In this document: piece by piece, positions 5,574 to 6,107 of the stretch
Position numbering within the stretch: the stretch's first letter is position 1
Layout: every line of letters starts with the position of its first letter
DNA from: Deltaproteobacteria bacterium
Lineage (GTDB): Bacteria; Desulfobacterota; Desulfarculia; Adiutricales; Adiutricaceae
Assembly: GCA_031277995.1 (NCBI GenBank)
Contig: JAITLH010000370.1
Coordinates: 1-6,107 of the forward strand
Direction of reading: 5' to 3'
DNA: 6,107 bases
Program-made: the position numbers and the translations under genes
Notes under the pieces: generated by a model
What the model was told of the DNA's origin: nothing
Database searches by the model: none
What the model saw: only the letters and a program-made list of their open reading frames with translations

Positions 5574-5615
5574 TAGCTATAAATTTAGTTAATGTTAGTA
5601 AATTTTATATAGCTA
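5574..5615. repeat. Imperfect inverted repeat upstream of the DUF1178 promoter
   Basis: The left arm TAGCTATAAATTTA (5574-5587) is complemented by TAAATTT, a 3-base insertion and ATAGCTA (5599-5615), leaving an 11-bp centre. The 14 paired positions are well above the usual for the region, though AT richness makes such dyads easier by chance. It lies about 135 bp upstream of the promoter, far for a classical operator. Confidence 0.45.
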
Positions 5616-5749
5616 CAATATTGAGTTATTTATAGTAAAAAAGATAAAGTTTCAATTAATTAAAATTACTTTTTCGTATTAAATAGATACTAAAACATGG
5701 ACTGTTGAACCCGGGAAGAGACAAGTTTTGGAGAGGTTTTAAACCTAAA

Positions 5750-5778
5750 TTGACAATTCCTTAATCAGGACTTACTAT
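5750..5778 (+). promoter_or_regulatory. Sigma70-type promoter for the DUF1178 gene
   Basis: A consensus -35 TTGACA (5750-5755) and a -10 TACTAT (5773-5778, four of six consensus bases) are separated by exactly 17 bp. The predicted start is close to 5785, giving a leader of about 86 nt before the DUF1178 start codon. This is the best promoter in the window. Confidence 0.65.
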
Positions 5779-5784
5779 TTAGAT

Positions 5785-5877
5785 ATGGGTGATGACCCCG
5801 AGAAGTTTTTTGCCCAAGGCGGTCTCGATTGGGCCATTTTCGGGCTTGGCTCGTCACCGGGGAAGTGCGTATGGTAG
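5785..5877 (+). CDS. Possible 30-codon leader ORF overlapping the DUF1178 start
   Basis: The frame opens with an ATG at or next to the predicted transcription start and ends with a TAG at 5875-5877, seven bases past the start of the DUF1178 gene. The product (MGDDPEKFF...SSPGKCVW) is unknown to me. If transcription starts where predicted it would be leaderless, with no ribosome binding site. The overlapping stop-start arrangement would allow coupling to the next gene. Chance opening of a short frame is the main alternative. Confidence 0.25.
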   Translation: MGDDPEKFFAQGGLDWAIFGLGSSPGKCVW

Positions 5878-6107
5878 TTTTCGATTTGACCTGCATAAAC
5901 GGTCACAATTTTGAGGGATGGTTTGAAAGCTTAGCTGATTTGGAAAAACAGATTGAAGATAAAATTTTGGTTTGTCCCATCTGTAACGAAGTTAGCGTAT
6001 GTCGGAGACCATCGACCTTTGGTTTAGTCAAGAGTCGTCCGCAACGCCAAGTCAAGGACACTACTCCCCAGCAGCAGGACATAAACCAATTGACCCAGGC
6101 CTATGAG
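5871..6107 (+). CDS. DUF1178 family protein, N-terminal part, cut by the window edge
   Basis: The first 79 codons are present and the frame is open at the right edge; the family is usually about 140-160 aa, so roughly half is missing. The start MVVFDLTCINGHNFEGWF matches the characteristic DUF1178 opening, with C8, G11, H12, F14 and W17. The second cysteine pair, CPIC (35-38), completes a likely metal-binding ribbon. C44 lies where the family more often has a non-cysteine residue. The function of the family is not established. GGGGAA lies about 6 nt before the ATG and supports this start over an in-frame GTG two codons upstream. It is transcribed divergently from hpf, 894 bp away. Confidence 0.9.
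   Translation, partial: MVVFDLTCINGHNFEGWFESLADLEKQIEDKILVCPICNEVSVCRRPSTFGLVKSRPQRQVKDTTPQQQDINQLTQAYE

Overview
The window reads as a fragment of a Gram-negative, proteobacteria-type chromosome, most likely from the deltaproteobacterial/Desulfobacterota side. The evidence is the conserved order hpf - ptsN - rapZ on the minus strand, the long form of HPF with a divergent C-terminal domain, and a DUF1178 zinc-ribbon-like protein. The lineage is an inference from gene order and general protein character; no marker gene here fixes it. Recognisable genes cover only about half of the window. The rest is long, repeat-rich or AT-rich intergenic DNA, which fits a genome that is decaying or has expanded intergenic regions.

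Layout, left to right. Positions 1-494 hold an array of about 180-bp tandem repeats, two full copies and one truncated copy, that runs off the left edge; each unit contains inverted repeats. Positions 495-1238 hold no gene I can support. A clear minus-strand intrinsic terminator at 852-881 lies inside the only sizeable open frame there. Positions 1239-2160 hold a two-gene minus-strand module: a 75-codon protein overlapping by 29 bp a 240-aa nucleotidyltransferase of the AbiEii/AbiGii toxin type. An 8+8-bp inverted repeat sits just upstream of it. Next come rapZ (2396-3268), ptsN (3390-3857) and hpf (4344-4976), all on the minus strand. Between ptsN and hpf lies a 486-bp gap with a seven-unit 14-bp tandem repeat and a strong stand-alone terminator that could end a small RNA. 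Positions 4977-5784 are an 800-bp gene-poor stretch: AT-rich flanks around a GC-rich block. A good sigma70-type promoter at 5750-5778 then drives a DUF1178 gene on the plus strand, cut by the right edge.

How the genes work together. In many proteobacteria hpf, ptsN and rapZ follow rpoN and link ribosome hibernation, the nitrogen-PTS and envelope/amino-sugar signalling. Here rpoN is not directly upstream of hpf. Hpf has its own intrinsic terminator, and a long repeat-bearing gap separates it from ptsN, so ptsN-rapZ is probably a separate transcription unit. The nucleotidyltransferase module directly downstream of rapZ looks like an accessory toxin-antitoxin cassette.
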